From Clostridium_AM sp964554365 (GTDB lineage: Bacteria; Bacillota; Clostridia; Clostridiales; Clostridiaceae), in NCBI GenBank assembly GCA_964554365.1, contig CAZKOJ010000001.1:24828-88827 (forward strand): a DNA stretch of 64,000 nucleotides, given 5' to 3'. The first letter of the stretch is position 1, and each line of letters begins with the position of its first letter. The notes under the pieces were generated by a model. That model made no database searches and was not told the origin of the DNA. It saw nothing but the letters and a program-made list of their open reading frames with translations. Shown one piece after another: positions 7,711 through 16,912 of this stretch. A program made the position numbers and the translations under genes.

Positions 7711-8706
7711 TTATTTACTATAATACTTTTGATTTGGACTTTTAGGTTTATCCGGTAATGTTAACTTTATCTCACCTGTTTTAATTAGTGGATTAAGTAT
7801 CTTAGTTCTAAAATATTCTCTATCTTTTATTTTAAGAAATTCTTGCATTTCCTGTCTTGTTCTAGGTTCTTTACAAAAATGAATTAAATTTTTTACGCGC
7901 TCATCAGCTTGCTGGGTAGCTTGCTGGGTATCATCTTCTTTTACTTTAAAAAACATTTTAAAAATATCTTCTTCGATAATTTCTGGTTCATATCCAAAAT
8001 AGGATTTTCCATACTTATGAATATTTCTAACACCTGAACCAAGTTCATCAACTAAGCCCATCTCTTTAAAAAACTTTGCTATGGTTGGATTTTTAGGAAA
8101 TGGTGAAAAGTTATTAGGATCAATGGGTCCGTGTCCATGAGGTTTATTGCTATTTTCTGTATATATTTTGTCTTTACCTATAACAAATTTAGCTGGGTAT
8201 GGATTTCCATAATCCCTATGAATTAGTATATTTGATATTACTTCTCTAAAAATTTTATCTCGGATACTTATTCTAATATCTCCTTCCAAATAAAAAGTAT
8301 CTGGTAAATGTTTGTTTACAAAGGACATTAATCTATCATAACTTTCAATCAAATTAGTACGAATATCATCTCTATCATCATATCTATCCAAGTCTATCTT
8401 TCTTAGGATTGCATCTGTTTTATAATAAGGAATAACTGAATTTATTACTTCATCCCTGCCAATCAAAAGAATAGCAGCCAGTGTAAAACCTTCTATGTTA
8501 TTTTTATAATCATGAATGTATAGTCCTGCACTTTTTAATAGTTCCATGTCATCCATGCTCTTCCAAGGGTGATTAGCTACCCTGATAGACGCTACTTTTC
8601 TTGCTCTTACTATAAGCTCTTCCCTTAAATCATTAAGTTTAACATATGGATATACGGTGTTTTCAATATAAGTTGTTTGCTTCCTCTGATTCCGCTTCCT
8701 TTGGAG
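7711..8706 (-). pseudogene. RecG-like / AlbA_2 ATP-binding protein, N-terminus lost
   Basis: The best ATG gives 281 residues from 8556, but the same frame stays open to 8706 and reads family sequence upstream (LNDLREELIVRARKVAS, then NHPWKSMDDMELL). The family normally has an N-terminal AlbA_2 DNA-binding domain followed by a GHKL-type ATP-binding region. Here only the second part is present (LRDKIFREV-like RDKIFREVISNILIHRDYGN, HGHGPIDPNNFSPFPKNP, ELGSGVRNIHKYG), plus a C-terminal winged-helix region. The missing part is replaced by the end of the HIT gene. It is probably a degraded regulator or defence-associated ATPase, though a shortened product could still be made from 8556. Confidence 0.7.
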
Positions 8707-8744
8707 CTATGCTACTTTCCGTTGTACGGTTACTTTGTATTCTC

Positions 8745-9122
8745 CTATCCATCATACTCCACCAAAGCCGATTTTAAATTTCTTATACCACCACGTGGGT
8801 TTTCCACATCACCTTTGTATCTTGGAATCAAATGTACATGTAAATGCTTTATTGTTTGACCTGCATAGTATCCCACATTAATTCCTACATTATATCCTGC
8901 TGGTTCATACTGAATATCTATCATTTCCTTCACTTCATGCATAAGACTATATATGGCTTTTATCTCCTCCTCTGTGGCTTCAAAGAAAAACGGGAAATGC
9001 CTTTTTGGTATTATCAATACATGTCCTTCATTTACAGGAAATTTATCCATTATAGCAAAAGCTAATTTGTTTTCTACTATTATTTCTGATGGGTTACAGT
9101 TACAAAATATACAATCATCCAT
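8745..9122 (-). CDS. HIT family nucleotide hydrolase/transferase
   Basis: A 125-residue histidine-triad protein, expected to act on nucleoside phosphoramidates or similar nucleotide conjugates. It starts with a zinc-binding-like CIFCNC and carries the histidine triad as HLHVHLIPRYKG near the C-terminus. The ATG at 9122 was chosen because AAAGGAG lies seven bases before it. A longer frame to 9155 would put the ribosome binding site inside the coding region. It is monocistronic. The downstream side abuts the truncated ATPase gene. Confidence 0.9.
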   Translation of the reverse strand: MDDCIFCNCNPSEIIVENKLAFAIMDKFPVNEGHVLIIPKRHFPFFFEATEEEIKAIYSLMHEVKEMIDIQYEPAGYNVGINVGYYAGQTIKHLHVHLIPRYKGDVENPRGGIRNLKSALVEYDG

Positions 9123-9204
9123 TTTCATTCTCCTTTTACAGTTCTTTATTTTCATTCTAATTCATTATACTAAATAGTTCAATATATTCCCTGTATTGGT
9201 TTGT

Positions 9205-9234
9205 GTCAAGTTCTAGTTGCAATTTTATTTTTTA
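9205..9234. repeat. Solo IS-end-like motif
   Basis: TGTCAAGTTCTAGTTGCAA followed by a T/A-rich run repeats the motif that ends the ISLre2-type fragment at 6919. No transposase is next to it. It lies between the HIT gene and the permease gene and is probably an excision scar or a solo end. Confidence 0.4.
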
Positions 9235-9288
9235 ATTTATTCCTAGACTCAAATTACTTATTGTGTTTAATACACATATAATTATATA

Positions 9289-10542
9289 TTAATTGTCTTT
9301 TTTCTTATTCACCATATTACTAAGAACAACACCAAATGTGATTATCAATGGATATAGTATTGCCCATCCTGCAAAAACAAATATAATAACTGTAGAAATT
9401 AGAGAAATAAAACTAATTATAAACTTCACCTTATCATCCTTAAGAAGCACTACTCCTGCTGCACACCCAGCTAGATATGTTAGTATAAAGGTTGCATTTG
9501 GAAGTTGTATTAGACTTGTAAGGGATACAATCTTTAAGGAGTATAATGTAATTACTATTACAAAACAGAAACTTAAAAAAACTAGACCTCCCATAGGTGT
9601 GTTGTATTTCTTTGAAATATATCCCAAAGCTTTAGGTGCATCTCCATTTTTTGATAAAGAAAAAGCTAATCTTGATGCTGCTCCAACATAAGCTATTACT
9701 GTGGCAGTACATATAAGTAAGCTAGTAATACCAACTATAATAGCACCAGCAGAACCAAAAATTCTACCTGTCAAAATAACTAAAGGTGCCTGTACACCTG
9801 CTCCATAACTGTTAGTTCCAACAGTAACTAAAGCAGTCATAAAATAAAGAATACCTACAATTATTGCAGCAATTATTGTAGCTCTAATAACATCCTTTTG
9901 TGGATTTACGAACTCTTCAGATAAGTGGGATACTGCTTCCCATCCAATAAAACACCAAAATAGAATTGTAGATGCTCTTCCTACACTTGTAATTCCTTTA
10001 GGCATAAAAGGAGTAAAATTTACTGCCTTTATACTTGGAACGGAGGCAATGATAGTTACAACAAGTACTAATATAGTACCTACTACAACAGCTACCTGAA
10101 CACCTCCAGCCATGTCCATACCAATTAAATTAATAATTAGTGCCAACATAAGCATAATTACTGCAATAATAATTGTCCAATTTTCTCCCAAACCAAGAGC
10201 TGAACTCAAATATCCTGCACCAGTTAATGATGCTATTGGTGCTCCTATTGGAACAGACATAAGAAAGAACCATCCAATAATTGTCCCTAGTTTATCACCA
10301 AAAGCTTTAGTTACAAAATGTGATACTCCTCCTACATTTGGATATTTTCGTGATAAAAAGCCCATACACAGTGCAAGAGGAAGTACTAAAATCATCATTC
10401 CTCCCCAAGCTATCATAGAAGCTGGTCCCGCAATCTCTGCTGCAAGACCAGGAATTATTAATATACCTGATCCTAACACTGCTCCAATATAAAGAGCTAC
10501 TGCCTGTGGCAGTTTTATAGTCGCCTTAAAATTACTACTCAC
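9289..10542 (-). CDS. APC superfamily amino-acid transporter (YjeH-like exporter)
   Basis: A membrane protein with about 12 hydrophobic helices and the APC first-helix glycine motif (GAVLGSGILIIPG). Its size and start resemble the YjeH branch, which exports methionine and branched-chain amino acids. The GTG at 10542 (417 residues) is preferred because AGAGG lies seven bases upstream. The GTG at 10587 has no good ribosome binding site. It is divergent from a MocR-type regulator, which probably controls it in response to an amino acid or vitamin B6-linked ligand. Substrate and direction are inferred from family only. Confidence 0.82.
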   Translation of the reverse strand: MSSNFKATIKLPQAVALYIGAVLGSGILIIPGLAAEIAGPASMIAWGGMMILVLPLALCMGFLSRKYPNVGGVSHFVTKAFGDKLGTIIGWFFLMSVPIGAPIASLTGAGYLSSALGLGENWTIIIAVIMLMLALIINLIGMDMAGGVQVAVVVGTILVLVVTIIASVPSIKAVNFTPFMPKGITSVGRASTILFWCFIGWEAVSHLSEEFVNPQKDVIRATIIAAIIVGILYFMTALVTVGTNSYGAGVQAPLVILTGRIFGSAGAIIVGITSLLICTATVIAYVGAASRLAFSLSKNGDAPKALGYISKKYNTPMGGLVFLSFCFVIVITLYSLKIVSLTSLIQLPNATFILTYLAGCAAGVVLLKDDKVKFIISFISLISTVIIFVFAGWAILYPLIITFGVVLSNMVNKKKDN

Positions 10543-10680
10543 ATTAAAACCTCTTTTCCCTAATAATTTAAATTTCTTCAGTTCCACCTGAACTTCTGAT
10601 ATAATAGATTATATTCAGAAATTGTTATTGTTGAAAGTGACAAATCTCTTAATATTTATGGGGTCAATTTGGAGGTAGAA

Positions 10681-12087
10681 ATGTTAGAATTAAATCCAAT
10701 GTTACAAAAAGATTTAAAATTACCTATATGCTGTCAGCTATATAGGTATATTAGGGAAGAAATAAAATCTGGTCAAATACCTGTTGGTACACGCCTTCCC
10801 TCAATAAGGCAGCTTTCACAGAACTTAATGATAAGTAAAAACACTGTAGAAAGTGCTTATGGACAATTAATTGCTGAAGGGTACATTGAAAGTAAGCCCC
10901 GCAGTGGTTTATATATATCTGAAATTGAAAAAGGCTTCAGTTATGAAAAACCTACTCCTTTTCATTTAAAAAAGGAACCTCAAATTGAATTGCAACTTAA
11001 ATATGATTACGACTTCGATCCTAATTCTGTTGATTTAGACAACTTCCCCTTTTCTGTATGGAAAAAGCTTACTTATGAATGTTTAACTCCTAATAGAGCT
11101 GATTTATTTAAATATGATTATACTAACGGAGACAGAAAACTTCGCGAAGAAATTTCTAAATATTTACGACACAGCAGAGGTGTGTATTGTAGTGAAGAAG
11201 AAATAATTATTGGCTCTACTACTCAGCATTTAATCAGCATAGTATGCCAGTTGCTAGGACTTCAAAAATTTAAGATTGCCATAGAAGATCCTGGCTGTAT
11301 TGAAATGAAATCAATCTTTAAAAATCTTGGCTTTGAAGTTCTGGGTATTCCTGTAGAAAAGGATGGAATAAATTTAGAAAAACTAAAATCTAGTGGTGCA
11401 AAAGTAATATATCTTACTCCTTCAAAACAATTTCCCTGTGGAATGGTTATGCCTATAGGCAAAAGGCTTAAGCTTCTTAAATGGGCTGAAGAAGAGAATG
11501 GAATAATAGTTGAAGGTGATTATGATGGGGAATATAGATATCATAGTAAACCTATCCCAGCTTTGCAAGGCTTATCAAATTCGGACAATGTAATCTACCT
11601 AAGCACTTTTTCTAAATATATTCTACCTTCAATATGTATAAGCTATATGGTACTTCCTGCAAAATTATTAAATATTTATAAACAAGAGTACCATCTTTAT
11701 GAGCAATCTGTTTCAAGACTTAATCAGCAAATACTTCAACAGTTTATGGAGCGATGTCATTTTGAAAGCCATATTAGAAAAATGAGAACCTTGTACAGTA
11801 AGAAACATACTATCCTTGTGAATGCAATAAATCAATATATGGATAACAGGATAACTATACTTGGAAAAGATGCTGGTTTGCATATTCTTATTGAAGTTAA
11901 TAATGGCATGACTGAACAGGAGCTTATTGATTCTGCAGCTGACTTTGGAGCTAAAGTCTATTCTTATTCAGCTTACTTGTATAATACTTATAATTGCTCT
12001 CCACCTAGAATAGTAATTGGTTTTGGTGGTCTAAGTAGCAATTCTATTATATCTGGAATTAAGTTGTTAAAGGAAGCTTGGCTATAG
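10681..12087 (+). CDS. MocR/GabR-type PLP-dependent transcriptional regulator
   Basis: A 468-residue fusion of a GntR winged helix (residues about 5-75, GTRLPSIRQLSQNLMISKNT) with a fold-type I aminotransferase domain. The PLP lysine region is visible as STFSKYILPSICISYMV. Such proteins bind PLP and an amino acid and switch transcription. The ATG at 10681 follows GGAGG at 10671-10675. An earlier TTG is inside the ribosome binding site and was rejected. It is divergently transcribed from the transporter with about 140 bp between them, the usual arrangement for regulator and target. Confidence 0.9.
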   Translation: MLELNPMLQKDLKLPICCQLYRYIREEIKSGQIPVGTRLPSIRQLSQNLMISKNTVESAYGQLIAEGYIESKPRSGLYISEIEKGFSYEKPTPFHLKKEPQIELQLKYDYDFDPNSVDLDNFPFSVWKKLTYECLTPNRADLFKYDYTNGDRKLREEISKYLRHSRGVYCSEEEIIIGSTTQHLISIVCQLLGLQKFKIAIEDPGCIEMKSIFKNLGFEVLGIPVEKDGINLEKLKSSGAKVIYLTPSKQFPCGMVMPIGKRLKLLKWAEEENGIIVEGDYDGEYRYHSKPIPALQGLSNSDNVIYLSTFSKYILPSICISYMVLPAKLLNIYKQEYHLYEQSVSRLNQQILQQFMERCHFESHIRKMRTLYSKKHTILVNAINQYMDNRITILGKDAGLHILIEVNNGMTEQELIDSAADFGAKVYSYSAYLYNTYNCSPPRIVIGFGGLSSNSIISGIKLLKEAWL

Positions 12088-12342
12088 ATAAAACTCATCT
12101 ATTCCAGTGCCTAGAGCTGAGTTATGTTTAAATATAAACCAAAATGGAATATATAAAAGCATTTGAGTTCTCCCAAGTTGACGTAATATAACAATATCTA
12201 ACATGTCATGCCAGGTAAACCGATATCTTCTTACCAATAACGAGTTGATAATGATTTAACTGATAATTAAAGGAATATGAAACTATTTGTAGAAATATCG
12301 TAGTAGAATATGTTATTTATAAGAAAATAGGAGGATTAAAAC

Positions 12343-12510
12343 ATGAAGTCAGATTTACTTAAAAGTTTCAAAGTTTTTATAGTAGCAATAATTTATATTA
12401 TACTTATCTCAAAATTTATACTACTTGCAGGTGTTGTGACAATCCTAGCAGCAGTAGCGTGGGGTGTATTGTTATTTAATAAACATAAGCCTTTCAAACA
12501 TAAAAAATAA
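12343..12510 (+). CDS. Small membrane protein (55 residues)
   Basis: This is a short frame with a strong ribosome binding site (AGGAGGATTAAAAC) before the ATG. It encodes two hydrophobic segments (VFIVAIIYIILISKFILL and GVVTILAAVAWGVLLF) separated by a few residues, with lysine-rich ends (KHKPFKHKK). The family is unknown. A clean terminator lies about 100 bp downstream, supporting a real transcription unit. The 255 bp between the MocR gene and this one show no other gene. Confidence 0.6.
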   Translation: MKSDLLKSFKVFIVAIIYIILISKFILLAGVVTILAAVAWGVLLFNKHKPFKHKK

Positions 12511-12615
12511 AATTATTAAAGGAATAGCTGGCATATGATTAATGTTCTTCATATTAATTTAAGCTAATTAATCAATTTCAGCTTAAATAATTTAAATGTA
12601 TAAATCTATTATCAG

Positions 12616-12648
12616 AAAAGGTATAGCAAAAACCGCTATACCTTTTTT
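12616..12648 (+). terminator. Intrinsic terminator
   Basis: AAAGGTATAGC pairs perfectly with GCTATACCTTT across a seven-base loop and is followed by a T-run. It ends the small membrane protein transcript. Confidence 0.8.
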
Positions 12649-12698
12649 ATAAACTCTGTATATAAACTTACTGACATTACATTTTGCAATTTTTAATC

Positions 12699-13196
12699 AA
12701 AATAAAAAGAACCATAAGCAGATTAATTGATTAAAAATCTACTTACAGTTCTTATATAATAGAGCACGTAATAATCTAAGTTGCACCATTATAGATAACC
12801 TATAGTACCCCACTAAGATGTTCCCACCCTAATAGAGCAGTTCACTACCTATAATAATGGTTTCTTCGACTATATAAAATATCTACACAACTATATATAA
12901 CCGTTCTGGCTATATATAATCATCTCAACACTCTATATAATTTTAACTCGACCCTATATCATAAGTTTGAACCTTTATATAATCAGTAGACTATATAAAA
13001 GCTTTTCCCCACAATATAGAATCTTCCCTCTGACTATATATAAACTATTTAAATAACCTATATATAATCGTTGGCCGATTCATATATACCTCTTGTGAAG
13101 CACATATAAATCTTGGCTCAACTGTTACATACCCTATGCTATTATAGTAACCTTTTTGTGTTTATTATATACTGGAATTATTTGTGTAATAACAAA
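12699..13196 (-). repeat. Repeat family copy 3 (long form)
   Basis: This is a second, nearly identical copy of the ~500-bp element at 7144, with the hairpin at 12707-12753 and the CTATATATAA-like array from about 12849 to 13092. Differences from copy 2 are few: one T/A change, a CA/TG change, one C/T change and a 2-bp deletion. It sits just upstream of the chemoreceptor gene, with no minus-strand gene feeding into it. Confidence 0.85.
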
Positions 13197-13276
13197 TGAA
13201 CCGTCCTTTAATAGTTTGCATAGATTAAATAATAATATTATTGTTTAAAATGAACTATGGAGGAAGGAAATATCAT

Positions 13277-15387
13277 ATGCAAAAATAAAGAATTTTAAAT
13301 TAAACAGTGTTAAGAATAAAATTATACTAACAGTTGCAGTATGTTCTTTCATGGCATGTGCTGTTATAGGAAGTATAAGTATTTATAAAAGCTCAAATAT
13401 TATTAAAGATTATGCGAACAATGAACTACTGCTCACAGTAAAAAATAAAACATTTGAACTTAATAATATCTTAAGTAAAATGGAAACAAGCGTAAACCGT
13501 TTAGAGCAGGAATTAGAAAGAGATATTGATATATCTCAGTTAAAAAACAATTCGGTATATATAGAAAACTTGAAAAGACATCTATCTCCAACAATTGAAT
13601 CTGTAAGTAAAAACACAACTGAAGCTTTAGGAACATACTTTGTTTTGAATCCTGATTTATCTAGTGGAGGGCAAGGTGTTTGGTATACGGATTTAGATGG
13701 AACTGGCAAATATACAAGCCAACAGATTACGGATATAACCAAATTTTCGAAAGATGACAAAGAACATGTTGGCTGGTTTTATGAACCTATTAAAGCTTCA
13801 AAAGGAATATGGATGAAGCCATATTTAAATAAAAATATAAATATGTATATTATTTCATTTGTAAAACCTATGTATATAAATAACACAGTAATTGGCATAG
13901 TAGGCATGGATTTTAAAGTTGATAACTTCACTAAATTAATCAAAGATGTAAAAATAAACAAAATTGGTTATTTCTTTTTATTGGATAATGAATATAACTA
14001 TTTAATACACCCTACAGTAACTCAAGATAAGAATATGAAAACTATATCAAACGGAAAATTTGCATATATGGTTGATGCAATCGAAAAAAATAAAACGGGA
14101 ACTACTGGAACTATTGAGGCTAACTTTGAAGGTGTAGAAAAAATTCTAGGTTATTCTAAGTTATCTAATGGTTATACCCTTCTTGTAAATACAAGTACAG
14201 CAGAAGTGTTTGCAAAGAGAAATGACTTATTAATAATAACATTATCAGTTACATTAATCTCAATAATAATATCAATAATAATTGCTTTTTTACTTGGAAT
14301 AAGAATTTCAAAACCAATTTTGATTACAAAAGAAGTTCTGGAAACAACATCAAACTTTGACTTATCAGCTGATAAAGAATTTAAATTAAAATCAACTTCA
14401 AATGATGAAATTACCTTAATGATGCAAAGCTTAACTAAAGTAAGAAGTTCCCTTAGAAATATAATTTACAAACTTAAAAATAGTTCATATAAAGTGAATG
14501 AAGATTCATTAAATATCTCAAAAGCTATGAAAGAAACTTCAACATCTATAAGTGATATATCAAGATCAGTAACTGATTTAGCTGAAGGAGTTTTTAATCA
14601 ATCAAAGAGTGTGCAAGAAGGAGCTAATGTTCTAGACAATCTTGCTTCAAAAATAGACGAAGTAACAAACAGTTCTAATATTATGAAGCAATCCATTTAT
14701 GAAACTAATGAAGTTGGCGAAAAAAGCATATCTTCAATAAAAAAATTAGGTGAAGAAATAATAAAAAATACTGAAATGACTAATACCATAGGAACAAGTA
14801 TTGAATCACTATCCCAAAAATCAAATTCAATTGGAGAAATTACAAATGTTATTAAAAGTATAGCTTATAAAACAAATCTATTATCCTTAAATGCTATGCT
14901 TGAAAGTGCTAAAGCAGGTGCTTATGGCAAAGGTTTTTCAGTGGTTGCAGAAGAAATAAAAAAATTAGCTTACGAAACAAATTCATCAGCAAAACAAATA
15001 GGCGACATTATATTAAAAATTCAAAAGGATATTGAAAACACAAATACTGATATGAACAAAGTAAATGTTTCTAATAGAGAATTGAACTCTGTTATATTTA
15101 CAACAAAACAGGATTTTGAAAAAATATTAAATTCTATTGCAAATATAGTATCTCAAGTTAGTATACTTGAAAATAATATTGCTGCTATGAACAAAGATAA
15201 AGATACGGTAATGGCATCTATTCAAGAAATATCCTCTATTACTGAAGAGTCATCAGCTTCAACAGAAGAAATATCAGCTGCAATTGAGCAGCAGTCTGCA
15301 GTAATAGCTGACATAACAAAAATGACAGAAGACTTAAAAATTTTATCACAGCAGTTAAATTCTATAGTTAATGAATTTAAAATTTAG
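13277..15387 (+). CDS. Methyl-accepting chemotaxis protein with codon-3 frameshift
   Basis: A chemoreceptor with a first membrane helix (KIILTVAVCSFMACAVIG), an extracellular dCACHE-like sensor, a second helix (SVTLISIIISIIIAFLLG), HAMP, and the signalling tip (NLLSLNAMLESAKAGAYGKG). The best start is ATG at 13277 behind GGAGGAAGG, but the A-tract after it (13281-13285) has five A's, and translation stops at codon 4. Six A's would restore M-Q-K-I-K-N-F-K in frame with the rest. An internal ATG at 13351 would lose half of the first helix and has no good ribosome binding site. It may be phase-variable, rescued by slippage, inactive, or a sequencing error. The ligand is unknown. Confidence 0.8.
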
Positions 15388-15413
15388 GTTGTGTTTAAAT
15401 GAAATAAAATCTA

Positions 15414-15480
15414 TATAAAAAGAACTATAAGCAGATTAATTGATTAAAAATCCACTTATAGTTCTTATATAATAGAGCAT
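15414..15480 (-). repeat. Repeat family copy 4 (hairpin form), terminator of aco operon
   Basis: The hairpin 15420-15466 has the same arms as the other copies. Stem positions 7 and 8 are now Watson-Crick, while positions 13 and 14 are G-U on the minus strand. It starts 45 bp after the lpdA stop and is followed on that strand by a T-rich tract, so it is well placed to end the acetoin operon transcript. The convergent chemoreceptor gene ends on the other side. Confidence 0.75.
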
Positions 15481-15510
15481 TTGCTAAGTGAAAATATCCT
15501 AGCATACTAC

Positions 15511-16899
15511 CTAATTATTGATCATATGAATTGCTTCTTTGTTCACCGCAAGCACAGCTTCTTTCATTGCCTCACCTACTGTTGGATGGGCATGTACCGT
15601 TGTAATTATTTCTTCTGTAGTAGCTTCTAACCTTAGTGCCAATGCAGCTTCCGCTATTAAATCTGTTGCCCTTGGGCCAAGTATGTGTACTCCAAGAATT
15701 TCATCATATTTTTTATCTGAAATAACTTTTATTATTCCTGTAGTTTCATTCATTATCAGAGATTTTCCATTAGCCATTAACGGAAATTTACCTACTTTAT
15801 AATCTATGCCTTTCTCCTTTACCTGTTCTTCTGTTAATCCAACTGAAGCTAATTCAGGTTTAGTGTATACACAGCTTGGCACAGTTTTATAGTCCATACT
15901 TCTATTTTTACCCATTATATTTTCTACAGCTACTATACCTTGATCTGATGCTACATGTGCAAGCATATTTTTACCTGTACAGTCACCAATTGCATATATG
16001 TTTTTAATATTTGTTTCCATTTTGTCATTAACTATAATACAATTTCTTTCTGTCTTTATGCCTACAGCTTCTAAATTTAAATCTTTAATATTTGCTGTTC
16101 TTCCTACAGCAATTAAAACTTTTTCTGCGTTAAGAACTAAATCTTTTTCACCAGAAAAATTAACTTCAAGTCCTTCAGGTCTCTCTTCAATTTTTGTAAC
16201 CTTGTGATTAGTATATATTTCAATACCATCTTTTATTAGTTTATTCTTAAGCATTTCTGAAATTTCAATATCTATTGGTGGCAAAATGTGCTGCATCATT
16301 TCAATAACAGTTACTTTACAGCCCATACTATTGAAAATATTAGCTAATTCTATCCCTATTACTCCTCCACCAATAACAATAAGACTACTAGGTACTTTCT
16401 CCAAATTTAATGCACCTGTACTATCAATTACTCCTGCAAGGTCTTTTCCTTCTATAGCTGGTATAAATGTCCTGGAACCTGATGCTATTACTAATTTATC
16501 GTATTTAATTTCTTCTGTAGTTCCATCCTCTTTTGTAACTAAAACAACATTACCTGCTTGAATTTTTCCAGTTCCGTTAATGACCTTTACTTTATTAGCT
16601 GTCAATAAACCTGAAACTCCTGATACAAGTCTTTTTATTACATATTTTTTTCTATTTTGAAGCTTGTTCCAATTAACTTTTACACTACCTTCAATATCTA
16701 TACCTATCTTTTTAGCTTCTTTAATCTCTTCTAATAAATCAGATGTATGAGCCAATACCTTGGTAGGTATACATCCGGCATTTAAACAAGTTCCTCCAAT
16801 CTTTTCTTTTTCAATTAATGTTACTTCAGCTCCTAATTGTGCTGCTCGAATTGCAGCCACATATCCACCTGGTCCTCCACCTACAATGACTAACTTCAT
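15511..16899 (-). CDS. lpdA: Dihydrolipoyl dehydrogenase (E3) of the acetoin dehydrogenase complex
   Basis: The E3 flavoprotein reoxidises dihydrolipoyl groups on E2 with NAD+. It opens with the FAD-binding GGGPGGYVAAIRAAQLG and carries the redox disulfide in GGTCLNAGCIPTK. It has the NAD site VIGGGVIGIELAN and the C-terminal interface HAHPTVGEAM with the catalytic His. It has no fused lipoyl domain. The third ATG (16899) has the best spacing from AGGGAG, which overlaps the acoC stop; two earlier ATGs are too close. It is the last gene of the aco operon. In Clostridium the gene is sometimes called acoL. Confidence 0.93.
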   Translation of the reverse strand: MKLVIVGGGPGGYVAAIRAAQLGAEVTLIEKEKIGGTCLNAGCIPTKVLAHTSDLLEEIKEAKKIGIDIEGSVKVNWNKLQNRKKYVIKRLVSGVSGLLTANKVKVINGTGKIQAGNVVLVTKEDGTTEEIKYDKLVIASGSRTFIPAIEGKDLAGVIDSTGALNLEKVPSSLIVIGGGVIGIELANIFNSMGCKVTVIEMMQHILPPIDIEISEMLKNKLIKDGIEIYTNHKVTKIEERPEGLEVNFSGEKDLVLNAEKVLIAVGRTANIKDLNLEAVGIKTERNCIIVNDKMETNIKNIYAIGDCTGKNMLAHVASDQGIVAVENIMGKNRSMDYKTVPSCVYTKPELASVGLTEEQVKEKGIDYKVGKFPLMANGKSLIMNETTGIIKVISDKKYDEILGVHILGPRATDLIAEAALALRLEATTEEIITTVHAHPTVGEAMKEAVLAVNKEAIHMINN

Positions 16900-16912
16900 A
16901 CTCATCATCTCC

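Noticed and set aside
9293..9691. Plus-strand 132-codon frame
   Set aside because: It is antisense to the exporter gene and lacks start signals.
10112..10492. Plus-strand 126-codon frame
   Set aside because: It is antisense to the conserved amino-acid exporter and has no ribosome binding site.
13351..15387. Chemoreceptor starting at the internal ATG 13351
   Set aside because: This start lies within the first membrane helix and has no ribosome binding site; the frame-shifted start at 13277 explains the gene better.
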